A DNA stretch of 64,000 nt from Caenorhabditis elegans (lineage: Eukaryota > Nematoda > Chromadorea > Rhabditida > Rhabditidae), in assembly GCF_000002985.6 (NCBI RefSeq), contig NC_003283.11, positions 1,364,001 through 1,428,000 on the forward strand, in the 5' to 3' direction. A program made the translations under genes and the position numbers. Shown piece by piece: positions 47,301 to 57,307 of this stretch (the stretch's first letter is position 1; every line of letters begins with the position of its first letter). Under the pieces are notes generated by a model, which was given only the letters and a program-made list of their open reading frames with translations, made no database searches and was not told the origin of the DNA.

Positions 47301-48527
47301 TATAATATTAGGCATATAGGTATATAATTTTCCGGGCAGTAGACGAAAACGGGTTCAATAGTTATTATAATACTAACAAGGATCCCGAATTCATTGTAAA
47401 TAAAACTTAAAATCTCAGCATTTACCCACCTGAATATTTGACTTTCCTTTTGATCTGTCGAACACATATCCTCGCTCCAAAATACAGAGCACAAGAGCTC
47501 AAAATCACCGCACATAGCGAAAGAATCGCCACCAGAACCCACCACCACCATTCGTCCATTCGGGTGATTCGAAGAAGACGAAAGTTCTCCTTGATAAGGT
47601 AGTTCAACAATTTTGCCTGAAAAAACTTGTTTTGAAATGTTTTCGAAATAAAAATGTTTGAAAAAAGTTAGAAAAAGTTAGAAGCTGACGGAAATAATAT
47701 GGAAGCTATCTCAGGGTAGTAAAGTTTAAATAGTCAAAATTTGTTTTTTTGCTGAATTATAGTTCCCGAAACAAAACTACGTAATTTTCTGCAAAATCTG
47801 CAAACTCCCAAGACACCATCTACCAAAAAAACTTGAAGAAACGGGGCTCACGGAGCCCGAAGAGAACAAAAAAAAACGATTGTCTTGTTCGTGCTTCTCA
47901 AAAACGATTTGATTTAGTTTAGAATAACTGACAGGCCGCCGAAGTGAGCCGAAGTGGAGTTTCCGACACAAATCTCAAAAAACTAAGAAAAAAAAAGAGA
48001 AAAAATGAAGTGAGTGGTGGTGGTGGTGGTGGCAAGTGGTGATAAATCATTGAGGAATGAATGGAAAAAAAGGAAAAAAGGGAAGAGTTTCAAGAGCTCG
48101 AATGGAGCACTTTTGCACATAAATCTACCGTATGACCCTTCCCCACTTTTCTTTTTGCAGATTACGTACGCCCCCATCTAGAAAACTTATTTTTCCAAGA
48201 TTTCTATTTTTCGCTGTTTTTCCTTTTTTTTAATGTGCAAAACTTGAATAGAAAACTTGATTTGATCCTATGATCTCATAAATGAAAAGGTGAAATAAGG
48301 TGAATGGATAGCCTGGACCAAAAAAAAAGGAGACGTGTGTGGCAGGGCACATGAATAAAGAATTACCTTACCGGGTCATTCAGTACAATTTCATTTTGAG
48401 CCGCCGCCGAGAGTACGAAAAAATAGCACAAATGGACGAGAACGTGGTTGTATGGGCTTAGGCTTAGGCCGAGGCTTAGAATTTGGCTTCGGCTTAAGCT
48501 CAAGCTCAAGCTTAGGCTAAGACTCAT
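29366..48527 (-). CDS. snt-3: Synaptotagmin, probable snt-3 (Y75B7AL.3)
   Basis: Vesicle-membrane calcium sensor for exocytosis. Core exons in phase: complement(47430..47616, 42862..42930, 38642..38765, 33130..33235, 31983..32101, 31718..31925, 30999..31248, 30780..30951, 30615..30729, 29366..29449). From Met at 47559 this gives 458 residues. The order is: membrane span [18 protein letters not shown] with juxtamembrane cysteines and a basic stop-transfer; Ser/Pro linker; C2A (about 170-295); C2B (about 300-425); and WHSL at 439-442, the synaptotagmin C-terminal signature. C2A has Asp in LPVED and VDPYVK and in YDFD, but the last loop-3 Asp is Gly (FTRHGLIG). C2B keeps all five, plus the polybasic GKRFKSKK strand. 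The exon frame stays open upstream of Met 47559 and joins in phase to a signal-peptide exon at 48372-48527. Three introns exceed 4 kb. Confidence 0.85.
29460..30600. mobile_element. Foldback element with nested insertions in last snt-3 intron
   Basis: The outer arms (29460-29670 and 30300-30600) pair through GAAATTGTCTGAAAACACCG and its counterpart TTTTCAAACAATTTTGAGTC. Between them sit a partial CACGG element (29684-29888) and two adjoining CGGGAA/CACGTG elements (29924-30300). It separates the last C2B exon from the short WHSL exon. Confidence 0.7.
29924..30300. mobile_element. Two adjoining CGGGAA/CACGTG palindromic elements
   Basis: The first copy ends, and the second starts, at a shared CACGTGCTGTCCCATGACGG near 30122. 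Each has TTTGATCTACAAAAAA and GACGTCA-type centres. The adjoining arrangement suggests one element inserted at the end of another. Confidence 0.7.
31481..31691. repeat. Interstitial telomeric array, CCTAAG strand on plus
   Basis: About 33 hexamers of GCCTAA with scattered variants (GCGTAA, ACGTAA, ACCCTA) inside the 469-bp snt-3 intron 31249-31717. It ends about 26 bp from the donor of the C2A exon. ORFs through it translate as Leu-Gly/Leu-Arg or Pro-Lys repeats only. Confidence 0.95.
32370..32760. mobile_element. Foldback element in snt-3 intron
   Basis: The arms contain CAAAATTGTCTGAAAATACC with its complement and AAACTTCTTGAAAACTTCTC with its complement. It is related to the 11530-12290 and 29460-30600 foldbacks, and is non-coding. 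Confidence 0.65.
34113..34350. mobile_element. CACGG...CCGTG element in snt-3 intron
   Basis: A full 238-bp copy from CACGGGGTTCTGGCCTTTC to CCAGAAATTCGTG within the 5.4-kb intron 33236-38641. Confidence 0.8.
35107..35260. repeat. Interstitial telomeric array, TTAGGC strand on plus
   Basis: About 25 diverged hexamers in the snt-3 intron, opposite in orientation to the array at 31481. Confidence 0.9.
36617..36851. mobile_element. CACGG...CCGTG element in snt-3 intron
   Basis: A 235-bp copy beginning GGGTTCTGGCCTTCCTC (the first bases of the terminal CACGG are degraded) and ending CCAGAAATCCGTG. Confidence 0.75.
37618..38410. mobile_element. Foldback element with nested hairpin in snt-3 intron
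   Basis: The outer ends GGAGTAGCGAAATCTGGGAC and GATTTCGGTACTCCATC pair. Inside them a second, nearly perfect inverted repeat spans 38100-38328, with arms of about 100 bp (GGAAAGGAAGTCAATCTAG and its complement). Confidence 0.7.
39512..39850. promoter_or_regulatory. Tandem heat-shock-element array (8 x 40 bp)
   Basis: About eight units of 40 bp. The core TTCTAGAAAGTTCTGGAACA and the next bases TTCCAGA make six alternating TTC/GAA pentamers in exact 5-bp phase, the known HSF-1 binding pattern. C. elegans Helitrons carrying HSEs have been described. Whether this copy is bound cannot be judged from sequence. Confidence 0.75.
39872..40222. repeat. 15-bp minisatellite, about 23 units
   Basis: A highly uniform GGGTCTCACCACGAT unit repeated about 23 times with single-base variants. 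Because 15 is a multiple of three, all frames stay open, which explains the long RGETH and MGLTT-type ORFs. It is not regarded as coding. Confidence 0.95.
40240..40350. promoter_or_regulatory. Second heat-shock-element cluster in the Helitron-like element
   Basis: About three units of roughly 40 bp, containing TTCCAGAAGGTTCTAGAACA and TTCCAGAAGGTTCTG. The TTC/GAA pentamers are in 5-bp phase, with more mismatches than the first array. Confidence 0.65.
40380..40765. repeat. 117-bp tandem repeat, about three units
   Basis: Each unit contains AACTACAGTAATCCTATAGT, a run of CTACAGTAC repeats, CCCCGACCATATCCC and CCAAACCTATATCTCTTC. The open frame on the plus strand arises from the repeat. Confidence 0.85.
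41127..41622. mobile_element. Palindromic element in snt-3 intron
   Basis: The left arm CAGGCTGCCCCATCACTCC and right arm CGATGGGACAGCCTG are complementary, with a terminal ACACCACGT at the right end. The inner arms share long AT-rich segments around 41375. It is related to the CACGTG-ended family. Confidence 0.65.
42480..42770. mobile_element. Foldback element in snt-3 intron
   Basis: Arms with TAATATTTATTTTTGTTGCA and its complement surround a centre near 42635. A related fragment lies at 19390-19520. It follows directly on an AGCAGGGCTGTGCG end at 42458. Confidence 0.6.
43655..44085. repeat. CGGCAA minisatellite in snt-3 intron
   Basis: About eleven units with the core CCGGCAAATCGGCAAATTGCC and GAATTGAAAATTTTC spacers, inside the intron 42931-47429. 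Confidence 0.85.
44786..45702. mobile_element. 0.9-kb foldback element in snt-3 intron
   Basis: Arms of about 370 bp. The left begins TTAGGTCTCCAAATAAGTTC and the right ends GAACTTATTTGGAGACCTAA. Each arm encodes nearly the same frame (core [16 protein letters not shown]), which is why matching ORFs are seen on both strands. This is an effect of the inverted repeat rather than two genes. Confidence 0.8.
48372..48527 (-). CDS. snt-3: Candidate first coding exon of snt-3 with signal peptide
   Basis: The exon ends at a strong donor (CCG then GTAAGG) in phase 0, matching the acceptor at 47616. The segment [14 protein letters not shown] followed by QNEIVLNDP looks like a signal peptide and cleavage site. 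With 47616 it would give a short lumenal segment before the membrane span. The upstream frame is open but the only in-frame ATG (48527) lies within the TTAGGC array, which encodes Leu-Ser repeats. Alternatives are an unseen acceptor at the array edge, or starts at 47559 or 50.8 kb. Confidence 0.5.
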
Positions 48528-48701
48528 ACTTAAGCATAGGCTTCGTATTAGGCTTAGGCTCAAGCTTAGGCTCCGGCTTTGGATTAGGCCTAGGCTTAGT
48601 CTTAGGTTTAGGCTTAGGCTTAGGCTTCGGCTTGGACTTAGGCTTAGGTTTAGATTTAGGCTCAGGCTTTGGCTTAGGCTTAGGCTGACGCTTAGGCTAA
48701 G
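48456..48701. repeat. Interstitial telomeric array abutting candidate snt-3 exon
   Basis: About 40 diverged hexamers with TTAGGC on the plus strand. It runs without a break into the minus-strand signal-peptide exon candidate at 48372-48455. Confidence 0.95.
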
Positions 48702-50741
48702 GTCCTTCTGAAAATTTAAAAACCAAAAATGGTCGATTTTTAGAAAATCAAAATGTGGTGAGATATTTTTTTCTCATTTTATTTGATATAATTTGAGAAC
48801 TTTGTTCCTTACTAAAAACCATCAAAAAGTTGAAAAAATCCAGATAGTCGTTAATTTCTTAGTCGAAACCATACGTTTCTGTTTAAAAAGTACCATTTCA
48901 TCTAGTTTCAAGTCATCTTTACAATATAACATTTCTCAAAAAAATAACAAATTTCTTGCAATTATGTTATAAATCTCCAAGCCTAAACTTTGTCGGGCGC
49001 TGCAAAAATGTTTATACATTTTCATTTGTCCGGGAAGATAAGTGATAAATCTTATATTTTTATATGTAGGGATCTAATAAAAAAATAAAATCGAAATTGA
49101 AAAATGCAAAATATGAAAAAACAATTGTCGATAATTTTGTCAAAAAGTAAGTGTAAATTGATGAAACAAATTTCAGAGAATTATTTCTCAAAAAAACGCG
49201 TAGGTGGAATGAGTCTACACTAGACTTTTAGCCTCCATCCTCCACTGGCTCGGGCACGGAAATATAATGATTTGCTTCCGAACAAAAGAGCGGAATTCGG
49301 AATTGTGGATGTGATGAGATGACACATGAAAGTTGGAAGAGAAGAAAAGAAAGTAGTAGGAGGTATATGATATTATAACATATGAGGAAAATTTTTATTG
49401 GGAGCCGAGTGCCCCCATATTTGGGGTGGGTGTACGAGCCAGACATAATCATAAGAAGACTGGAAAACAAACATTGTGAGCACGCGGAGAATTAGAGGCG
49501 CTAGGCAGAAGGCTTGGGGAACGGGGAGATATTGAACCTGCTGAATATGCGACCACTTATTTTTTCAGGAAACAGTAATTGAATTTTCAAACGATAAGTG
49601 GGATATAAGTTCTAAAAATATTAACAAAAAAAAATAGGTCGCTTGTTTTTTTTATTCCGTACCACAACAATGACAATGTATTTGAGAAATTTAAATTTTC
49701 AGCAATTTTTTCTAGTCTTTTTGTAGTTTGTAGTTTTAGTCTGACTAATTTTTTTTTTGAAAATAATATAACTTTTTTTTTTCTTCAATGATTCGCCGTT
49801 ACTAAAGAAAAATTATCGAATAAAAATCAAAAACTCGCTTTAATTTTTCCTCCATTTCGAAATAAATTTGAACATTTCATTTTCCAGTTAATCAGTCATC
49901 TTTATTTTTGAGTTACCATTTCTAATAATCAACAGGTCATGTGGTTGACACCGCTTATGATTTCATTTTCCTTAAAATATAATAATTTTTAAAAATGAGT
50001 GTGCTCCCACTAAACTGTGTTTTCTGAGTTTAAAGGCGGGGGAAATTGGGGTCACTATGATCGAATATCATGATAAAAAATTTTTTAAAAATTTCTAGAT
50101 TTTATATGATTTTTTGAAAATTGAAAAATTTTCAGCTTTCCCTTAACTCATATTTCAATTTCCGCCAATTTATTCGTTCGATGGAGCGCGCTTTCATTAT
50201 TTTTAATTATTTTTATACTACTCATATGATACCAAAATGACCGAATATCATAATAAAACTGTTCAAAAAATTTTTGAAAATTTTTTATTTACTGTCAAAA
50301 AGTGACAATTACAGTTTTTGCCACTCATAATTTTTGGAAGTCGACCAAAAAAAATTTGTTCTAAATTTTTTATACTTTAATTTTGTTTTAATTATTTGTA
50401 TTATAATATTTTAAGGGTCGGAACAAGCGGTGCTACTCCACCTTTATGAAATTTTTATTTGTAACTAAAAAAAATTGAAAATTGAATTTTTGCACCTCAA
50501 CCATTTTTCGAAAACTAGTCATGCAGTGAATAAAAAATTCTGCAACATTATAAAAAAATTTCCAATTTAGCTAGTTTTATATTTTCACTTCTAAAAATTA
50601 GTTAGAGAAATTCTATTAACATTTAAAAATAAATCAATATAAGCTCTCAAACATTATAAAACAACGAGTTTCTAGAGGAAGGAAGCTAAGAGTGTAATAG
50701 TGTGAAAAAATGAAGAAGAAAAAAATAGAAGCGGTACATAC

Positions 50742-50833
50742 ATGTATATTCATGTCATTAGGCGGTTTAGCATCTCCGGCGGAAATTTGCGTTAACTGGT
50801 CATTCCAAGAAAGAGACTCCTGAGAGATCTACT
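50742..50833 (-). other. snt-3: Candidate alternative 5' exon of snt-3
   Basis: On the minus strand an acceptor-like CTCAG (at 50834 or 50820) is followed by a balanced-composition stretch and the donor ACAT then GTATGT at 50741. Read in phase with the 47616 exon it gives SLSWNDQLTQISAGDAKPP and ends MNIH, with an in-frame ATG four codons before the donor. It could be a trans-spliced leader exon giving an MNIH-AKLLNY start. Two short upstream ORFs precede that ATG. No transcript evidence is available. Confidence 0.35.
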
Positions 50834-51446
50834 TCTGAGCTTAAAAAAAGGAAAGCAAAATTATAAGGATATATTTATAAAGAGCAAATAATAATTGAAG
50901 AGGAAGAGAAAAAAGGGGGGTTCTACAACACAAAACACTCGACACTCATTTTTTCCGCCTTTTCTTTGCGTTTTCGCGTCACTCTCGGCCAAACTAATAC
51001 GATTATCTTGTGCTCTGAAACTGATGGGGCTGAAAATGCGGAAATTTCCGAAAAAAAAAAACCAGATAAGGGTGAAGGAGACATTGTTCGAACTTTGGAG
51101 TAGAGCAGAGGAATAAATGTTTTTATGAAAGACGAGCATTGGGAATTGAAAAATGAGCTTGACTCTTTTGGGCTCTCAGATTTGTTCTTTTTTCAAAGAA
51201 GGGCAGTTTTTTTTTAACAAAAGAAAAAACATTGTCAAAACCAAAAAGTGCACGTAAAGTTGTTGATCATTGATTTTTTGGAGACATTTTCAGGTAACTG
51301 ATAAGAATGATTTTTTGAACGTTTTTATCAAGAAACTTTCATGTCTTTCGGGCGAAATCACTCTGTTTTTTCCAAGCCCCGTTTTTGCTGATTTTAGTAA
51401 ATTTTAGACCCAGACCCAAATAGCTTATGTTTGTTTTCTAACCGGC

Positions 51447-51684
51447 CACGGATTTCTGGCTTCCCTCATAAATTGAAATGGAAGAGTTTGCCGAACTAGG
51501 ACATTTTAGCTCGGACATATCTGGGGCAGATTTACGGCGCGTTGCGTGTCGCGTCGCGGCTCGATTTTAGTTGTAAAACTAAATGTATTTGTCCGTGTGG
51601 AGTACACGACTTTTGCACGCGTTGTCCGGCAGGTGACTGCCAATTGAGCGCGAAAAATACAATGAGGAATGCCAGAACACCGTG
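51447..51684. mobile_element. CACGG...CCGTG element
   Basis: A 238-bp full copy flanked by ACCGGC on the left and ACCGAC on the right, consistent with a 6-bp target duplication with one change. Confidence 0.8.
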
Positions 51685-52090
51685 ACCGACATCTCTAATT
51701 TTGTGGAGTTTTTTGAAACACTACAGTTCAAAAATCAAGCTTTTTGGATTCAGCTCCAATCCACAAAAAATTTGTCAACATAACACACAGAACAGTGCCA
51801 ACATGTTGGCAGTAACAACCACAAAGAAAAGAGATTTCGTCTTGTCTTTTTGGCTACAAATTTGATCCCGAAATTGACATGTGTGTGCCGAGCACTTGAG
51901 ACCTCCCTCCAACATTGGAGAATTGTTTAATTTTGTCATCTTTTTCTTTGGGGACAAGTCAGTGTTGTCATCGAATGAAAAACTTGGAAGATCTTTAAAA
52001 CTGAGATTTTGTAGGTATTTTGAAATGTTGCTTTAAAAAAATTTGAATAAAAAACAAAAATACGGTAAACTCTTCCTCCACCCACCCAGC

Positions 52091-52410
52091 GTAAGCCTGA
52101 GCCTAATTATATGCCTAAGCCTAGGCCTAAGCCTAAGCCTGAGCCTAAGCCTAACCTTAAGCTTGAGCCTAAGCCTGAGACTGAGCCTAAGCCTAAGCCT
52201 AAGCCTGAAAAACCGGAAAATCCTAAGCCTAAATAGCGAGCTAACGCTCGCCACTGACGCCAAGCCTAAACCTAAGCCTAAGCCTAAACCTAAGCTCAAG
52301 CCTAAGCCTAAGACTAAACTAAAATTAATCCTAAGCATAAGCTTTAGCCTAAGCCTAAGCCTAATCCTAAGTCTAAGCCTAGCCTAAGCCTAAGCTTGAG
52401 CCTAAGCCTG
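52091..52410. repeat. Interstitial telomeric array, CCTAAG strand on plus
   Basis: About 50 diverged hexamers of GCCTAA, with a unique interruption (AACGCTCGCCACTGACGCC) near 52240-52260 that splits it into two blocks. Confidence 0.95.
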
Positions 52411-53974
52411 AACGTTTTTGAGCGGGAATTCCTATTTAATTCAGATTCTTTTGATCTTTCAGAAAAGTTGAAATGCAATTTTTGAATAATTTTCTTGTTT
52501 TTTTTTACCAAAAATCTCAAAAAATACATTTCTAGACTAGCGGTTGCTCAAAGCTTTGCACAAACGTTTTTTGTTAAATAAAAAATTTAAGATTTCAATC
52601 AGATAAGCTACTGAAAATTGGAAAATTAAACCTAGAAAACCTTTCACACAGATGAGAAACCTAGTCAAGCGGAGCTAAGCGCTGAGATTTCGAAATACAA
52701 AAAACACAATTATAAAACAAAAAATTTGAAGGAAAAAGTTTTACGGGTTGCTTGGTGAGACTAGGAGTGAAGTAACATAGAACGTTTGTAAATGGTGAAT
52801 GCAAGATAGAAAGTGAACAAAGTGAACGTTTTAGAAGAAAAAGAATAGTAGGTCAAATGAAAAGTAGGCACCGTATAGGCTAGACTTGGTGACGGCTATT
52901 TAAGGTATATGGGAATCAAGTTTGGTTGGGCCAAAGCAATGCAAAATAAATCTGAAAAATGAAAGAGCTTCAATTAACACCGAAAATGTGTCATATTTAC
53001 TAACGTAACAAGGAAGTTGACTAGTGTTCCGATTATAGGAAGCATGTTACCCGTTCTCTAATTAGTAAGTTATACCATATTAACAAGCCGACTTTCTATA
53101 GGAAACATGGCTTCTGACGCAACTTGTTATTTTTACAATACACTGAAAAAAACACGTTTGGTGCAAAAACGGTGCAATCAGGTAAAGGAGCACTTGAATT
53201 ATTAGAATAGTGGCGTACAAAATGCAAAAGTAAGGCCAATTACACGTGGCGTCAGAGTGTCCAATATCGGTTTGATCTGCGTAGATCTACAAAAATCGCA
53301 GGAATTTTCTAGGGGAAAAAATTCCCGCAGTTTTTTGTAGATCAAACGGTAATGAGGCAGCCTGACAACACCGCATGCAATTAGTGCTCGAATGGCTGAT
53401 GAAAAATTGTTCGTTTTAATCGTTTATGTGCTCTGCGCTATTCTATCATATTTCGATAATTTTAAACCAAAAATTGCAAAAAGTAAAATCTCAATTTTTT
53501 TCAAATTGTGAGCCGGAAACGGTCAAACGCTGGCTCAGTATTCGAGACCAAACTGTTGACAATCCTGCCGGCGAATAATTATTAGTGTATCAACTGATTA
53601 TATTTGAACGAGGTTGTTCAAATTTTAAATTTTCATTGAGAGAAGCTATTTTATAATTCTGTAATTTAGAACTAAAATGTTATTTTCCAGCCAGTTTTAA
53701 AAATGTTCTGACAGAGAAAATTTGGATTTAACTCAAAGTCCTATAAGCTTCAATTTTCCGAAAACTTGAATTTGCACAAACAGCTCTTGGAGCTTTGCAT
53801 AAAAACAGCTGATTCATGAAAATTAGCGCGGAAGGAGGAAAATTCTAGCTGAAAAACAAAGAAAATATCGTTTTTCGCATCGAATCATCCCATCAGACGC
53901 TTTTTTTTCAGCGTCTTCAACAGCTTGAAGGCGACGACAAGTGACAAAATTGGGCAAATTAGTCTTGTGGAGAC

Positions 53975-53995
53975 GGGGGGGGGGGGGGGGGGGGG
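53975..53995. repeat. G21 homopolymer tract
   Basis: Twenty-one consecutive G on the plus strand. Tracts of about this length are known to be deletion-prone in C. elegans when the DOG-1/FANCJ helicase is missing. Confidence 0.95.
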
Positions 53996-54407
53996 AAGCT
54001 CTCAGTGAGCGAAAGAGGTGCAAGGCATCCAATTATCGGCTAACTACATGTTGCTTCCTTTTTTGTGACCCCGAGAAGAATTACAAAATGAACAAGGGGA
54101 TGTGAGAAGACGACAATATATTAGCATCGTTTTGTTTTCTTAAAGTGGCGATAACTGAGAAATGAGAGGGATGAAAAAAAGATGAGTAAGTGAATGGTCA
54201 GTGGAGAAGATTTGCAATAAAAAGAAACTCATCGAGACATAGTTTATTAGTTTTCGTTTAAAAAAAAACTCAAACAAAGTCCAGGGGATTTTTTATAGTT
54301 TGATCTAGCAAAACGTGTTCTTTTCATATTCAGAAAAAAAAACAAATATTCACTTTTCTACCCCAAGTGTTCGCCGGCTGCTCTTTCAAAACGCAAACGC
54401 TGATGGC

Positions 54408-54592
54408 ACGTGGTGTCAGGCTGTCCCATTACAGTTTGATCTACAAAAAATGCGGGAATTTTTTGCCAAAAAAAATGTGACGTCAGCACGTTCTTAACAA
54501 TGCAAAATCAGTTGAGAACTATGCGTCACTTCTCCCGCATTTTTTGTAGATCTACGTAGATCAAACCGAAATGGGACACTCTGACACCACGT
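54408..54592. mobile_element. CGGGAA/CACGTG palindromic element, complete copy
   Basis: Begins ACGTGGTGTCAGGCTGTCCC and ends ACTCTGACACCACGT. The arms hold TTTGATCTACAAAAAATGCG and its complement, and the centre contains TGTGACGTCAGCACG. About ten complete or partial copies are present in this window. Confidence 0.85.
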
Positions 54593-54659
54593 GTTATGGT
54601 AGACTCCTCTTGGACATTACATTTTATTTATGTGTCTTTTCGAACCTGTTTTTCTTGCA

Positions 54660-54881
54660 CACGGGGTTCTGGCCTTCCTCATTGAATTTTTCGCGCTCCA
54701 TTGACAATCGCCTGCCGGACAACGCGTGGGAAAGTCGTGTAATACCTACAAATACATTTAGTTTTACAATTAGAACCGAGCCGCAACGCGCCGTAAATCT
54801 ACCCAAGATATGACCGAGCCAAAATGGCCTAGTTCGGCAAACTCTTCCATTTCAATTTATGAGGGGAGCCAGAAATCCGTG
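54660..54881. mobile_element. CACGG...CCGTG element with CTTGCA duplication
   Basis: A 222-bp copy with exact 6-bp direct repeats CTTGCA on both flanks. It lacks part of the CGACGCGACACGC interior. Confidence 0.85.
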
Positions 54882-55087
54882 CTTGCATATTTTCAGAAAA
54901 TTGACAAGATTTTCTAATTGATGAAAAACTACAAAAATAGGCAAAACCAAAAAAGAAATTGATGAAAACGCCGCAGAAAAATAATGAAATCGAAAAGGAA
55001 AACTCCGAGAGTACTACACGGTCGAGGATTTTTCTCGTCCGCGCTTTTGTTAGGTCATTTTTTCAATTGTCAAACAGAGTTTTCTAG

Positions 55088-55175
55088 TCCCCAGGTATTT
55101 AATTTAGGCCAGCCAGCAAGTACGTGTTTGCCCTGTAATAGCGGCAAGTATACGCGTGTAGGCCATCTAAGTCAG
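55088..55175 (+). other. Candidate orphan exon, Cys-containing
   Basis: A TTTTCTAG acceptor-like site and a very good donor (GTCAG then GTAAGTAC) bound a frame open for 29 codons with the core STCLPCNSGKYTRVG. This is reminiscent of short Cys-x-x-Cys-x-x-Gly-x-Tyr modules in extracellular receptors. No partner exon in matching phase was found. It may be a gene relic or chance. Confidence 0.2.
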
Positions 55176-55370
55176 GTAAGTACGCACTTTTGAGCATGTG
55201 TGAAAATTAGGCAAACTATTCCAGAAATTGTTAAAAAATCATACCAAAGTTTATTTTCGATCGAAAATAAATAAAACTACTGAAAACTGAAATATTCTAA
55301 ACTGAGATGCTCTCTGAATGACCTTTCAAAATAACCAGATGTGCTCAAAAAAGTGTGAAGCGTCAAGTCG

Positions 55371-55592
55371 ATGAGCCAACAAAGTTTCAGAAAATCAAAG
55401 AAGCGGAAAGATGAAGACATTAAAATGAGAGGAATGTTGGTGAATGGATATGAACTCTGCACAGACAACTGCATAAAAGATTACGTGGAGAGAGAAGGGG
55501 GGTTCATTCCATCTCAGGAAATTGCAAATAAGGAAAGACTGGACTTTTTTGAATGGAAATGTGGAAGACGTTTTTTTTTTTTTGAAAAATGA
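55371..55592 (+). CDS. Candidate short ORF, unrecognised
   Basis: A 73-residue ORF from ATG 55371 with a basic start (FRKSKKRKDED) and a balanced middle (VNGYELCTDNCIKDYVEREG). It ends by running into a poly-T tract, which gives an implausible RRFFFFEK tail. It could be an exon of an undetected gene or a pseudogene fragment. A TTTCAG lies just inside it at about 55384-55389 and might be an acceptor. Confidence 0.25.
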   Translation: MSQQSFRKSKKRKDEDIKMRGMLVNGYELCTDNCIKDYVEREGGFIPSQEIANKERLDFFEWKCGRRFFFFEK

Positions 55593-57307
55593 CCCCAAAA
55601 CGGAAGATATTCAGAAATTTTAATGTGCTCTTTGTGATCCCACTATGTGATTTTTTTTAGTTTTCGATATATATAGCGTTTCAAGTGCAACTTGATATAG
55701 TTGTTTGAGCATCTGTAGATTAAAATTTTGAAAATTTGAAAAAAAAATATTTTGAAAAAAAATTAATTTCTCAACAACGCCTCTCCAGCAAAAACTATCT
55801 GTAAAGAAATGATTTCTAGCTGGTAAATTAAGGCAGGTGCTCAGGAGGTGTTGGAATCACCTGCATTTCATAAAACATAATTGATAATATTTTGATTCTG
55901 TTTTGCGAAGAGTTTTAGAGTTTTAGCGAATATTCGAGATGTATAAGATTCAGAGAACACCGCAAAGTTGCAAAAATTTACATAAATTTGTTAATAAATT
56001 TGTCAAGATGTCGGCCTAAAGATGTGTTTAGAAATTTCAGAAATCTTTAGAATTAGCTGAAAATGCAACTTTTTTGTATCAAAAACAATATACATAGAAT
56101 AACAATAATTTTTAAACAACATTTTAAAATTGACAGCTAGCACTAAAAGAAGCAATAGATAAACCAAAAAGGTGAGAAAACTATCCATCAAATCAATCAA
56201 ACAATTTCTGTTCGAGTTTGGTTTTGTGGTGGTAATTGGATTCAAAATCAACAAATGGTATCATTAGATTCAAATACGTCGAGTGAACGATACAAATTAG
56301 AAATTTCGAGGTCGTTCGTTTTTTGTTTGCAACATTCCGTGGTTTTGGAACGCAATGAAAACCCTTCGAAACTGTGAATTTGTTTGAGAAAAGTAGGAAC
56401 TTGAAGAAAACCTTGTACGGGGAATAATAGTGAAAAATAAAAGAAAATATGAGGATACCAAGGCAACGCATAAATTACTAGTAACCTAATTTAAGAAAGT
56501 TGTGCTTTGCGATTTATTATTCTTTGACCAATTTTTATATCCTACCAAAAACATTTTTTGATCCCTTTGTGCATTTTTGACAAACCCCCACTTTTTAGAA
56601 TTTTTTCTTCACACGAAAATCGATTTTAAAATGTTTAAAAGTTTTTGAGCAAACTTTGAAGCAAAATTCCGGCAAATATTTTTTTGCTGTACATTTTTTT
56701 TTCAATTTGTTTTCAATATCAAAGGTTTTCTGTTGATTCAAATTTCTCACAGAATATGAATATTCGAAAAAAGTTATTTAATTCAACAACGAATCTGCCA
56801 TTGACACTTGAAGTTTTCCTAGACTTACCCTACTTGAACAAACTGCAAGAAATAAGAAATAAGACACAATTTCTTGGGAACAAAAAAAAAGGGAATTAAT
56901 TGAAACTGATGAAAACCAATGGCCCATACTTTTTCCTCGAGGGCGTCTCCATCTTTCCTTTTTTGCGTTTATTTGTTCTCATTGTTTTATTTTTAGAAAA
57001 CCTCCTCTTCATAATTTATTAAACAACACTAAAAAGGTTAAAAAAAAATGGCACAATAAGCTTTATCCAAAAAGAAAAGTTATAGGAAGCTCTTCTCACT
57101 TTCCACATCTTTCTCTAAATCTTACTAGAAAACCATTTGTGGTCAAGATAAAACTCAGAGAAAGATAAAAGGACCGACTTGTTATCCATTAGTAGAAAAT
57201 AAGTAAAGAGCAACTGCAGAAGTGATCTTCGAGAACTGATTAAGGAGTAGTGGGAGGGTTTAAACAGTTGTTTGGAGGTGTACTGGAAACTTGTGAAGTT
57301 CCAAGAC

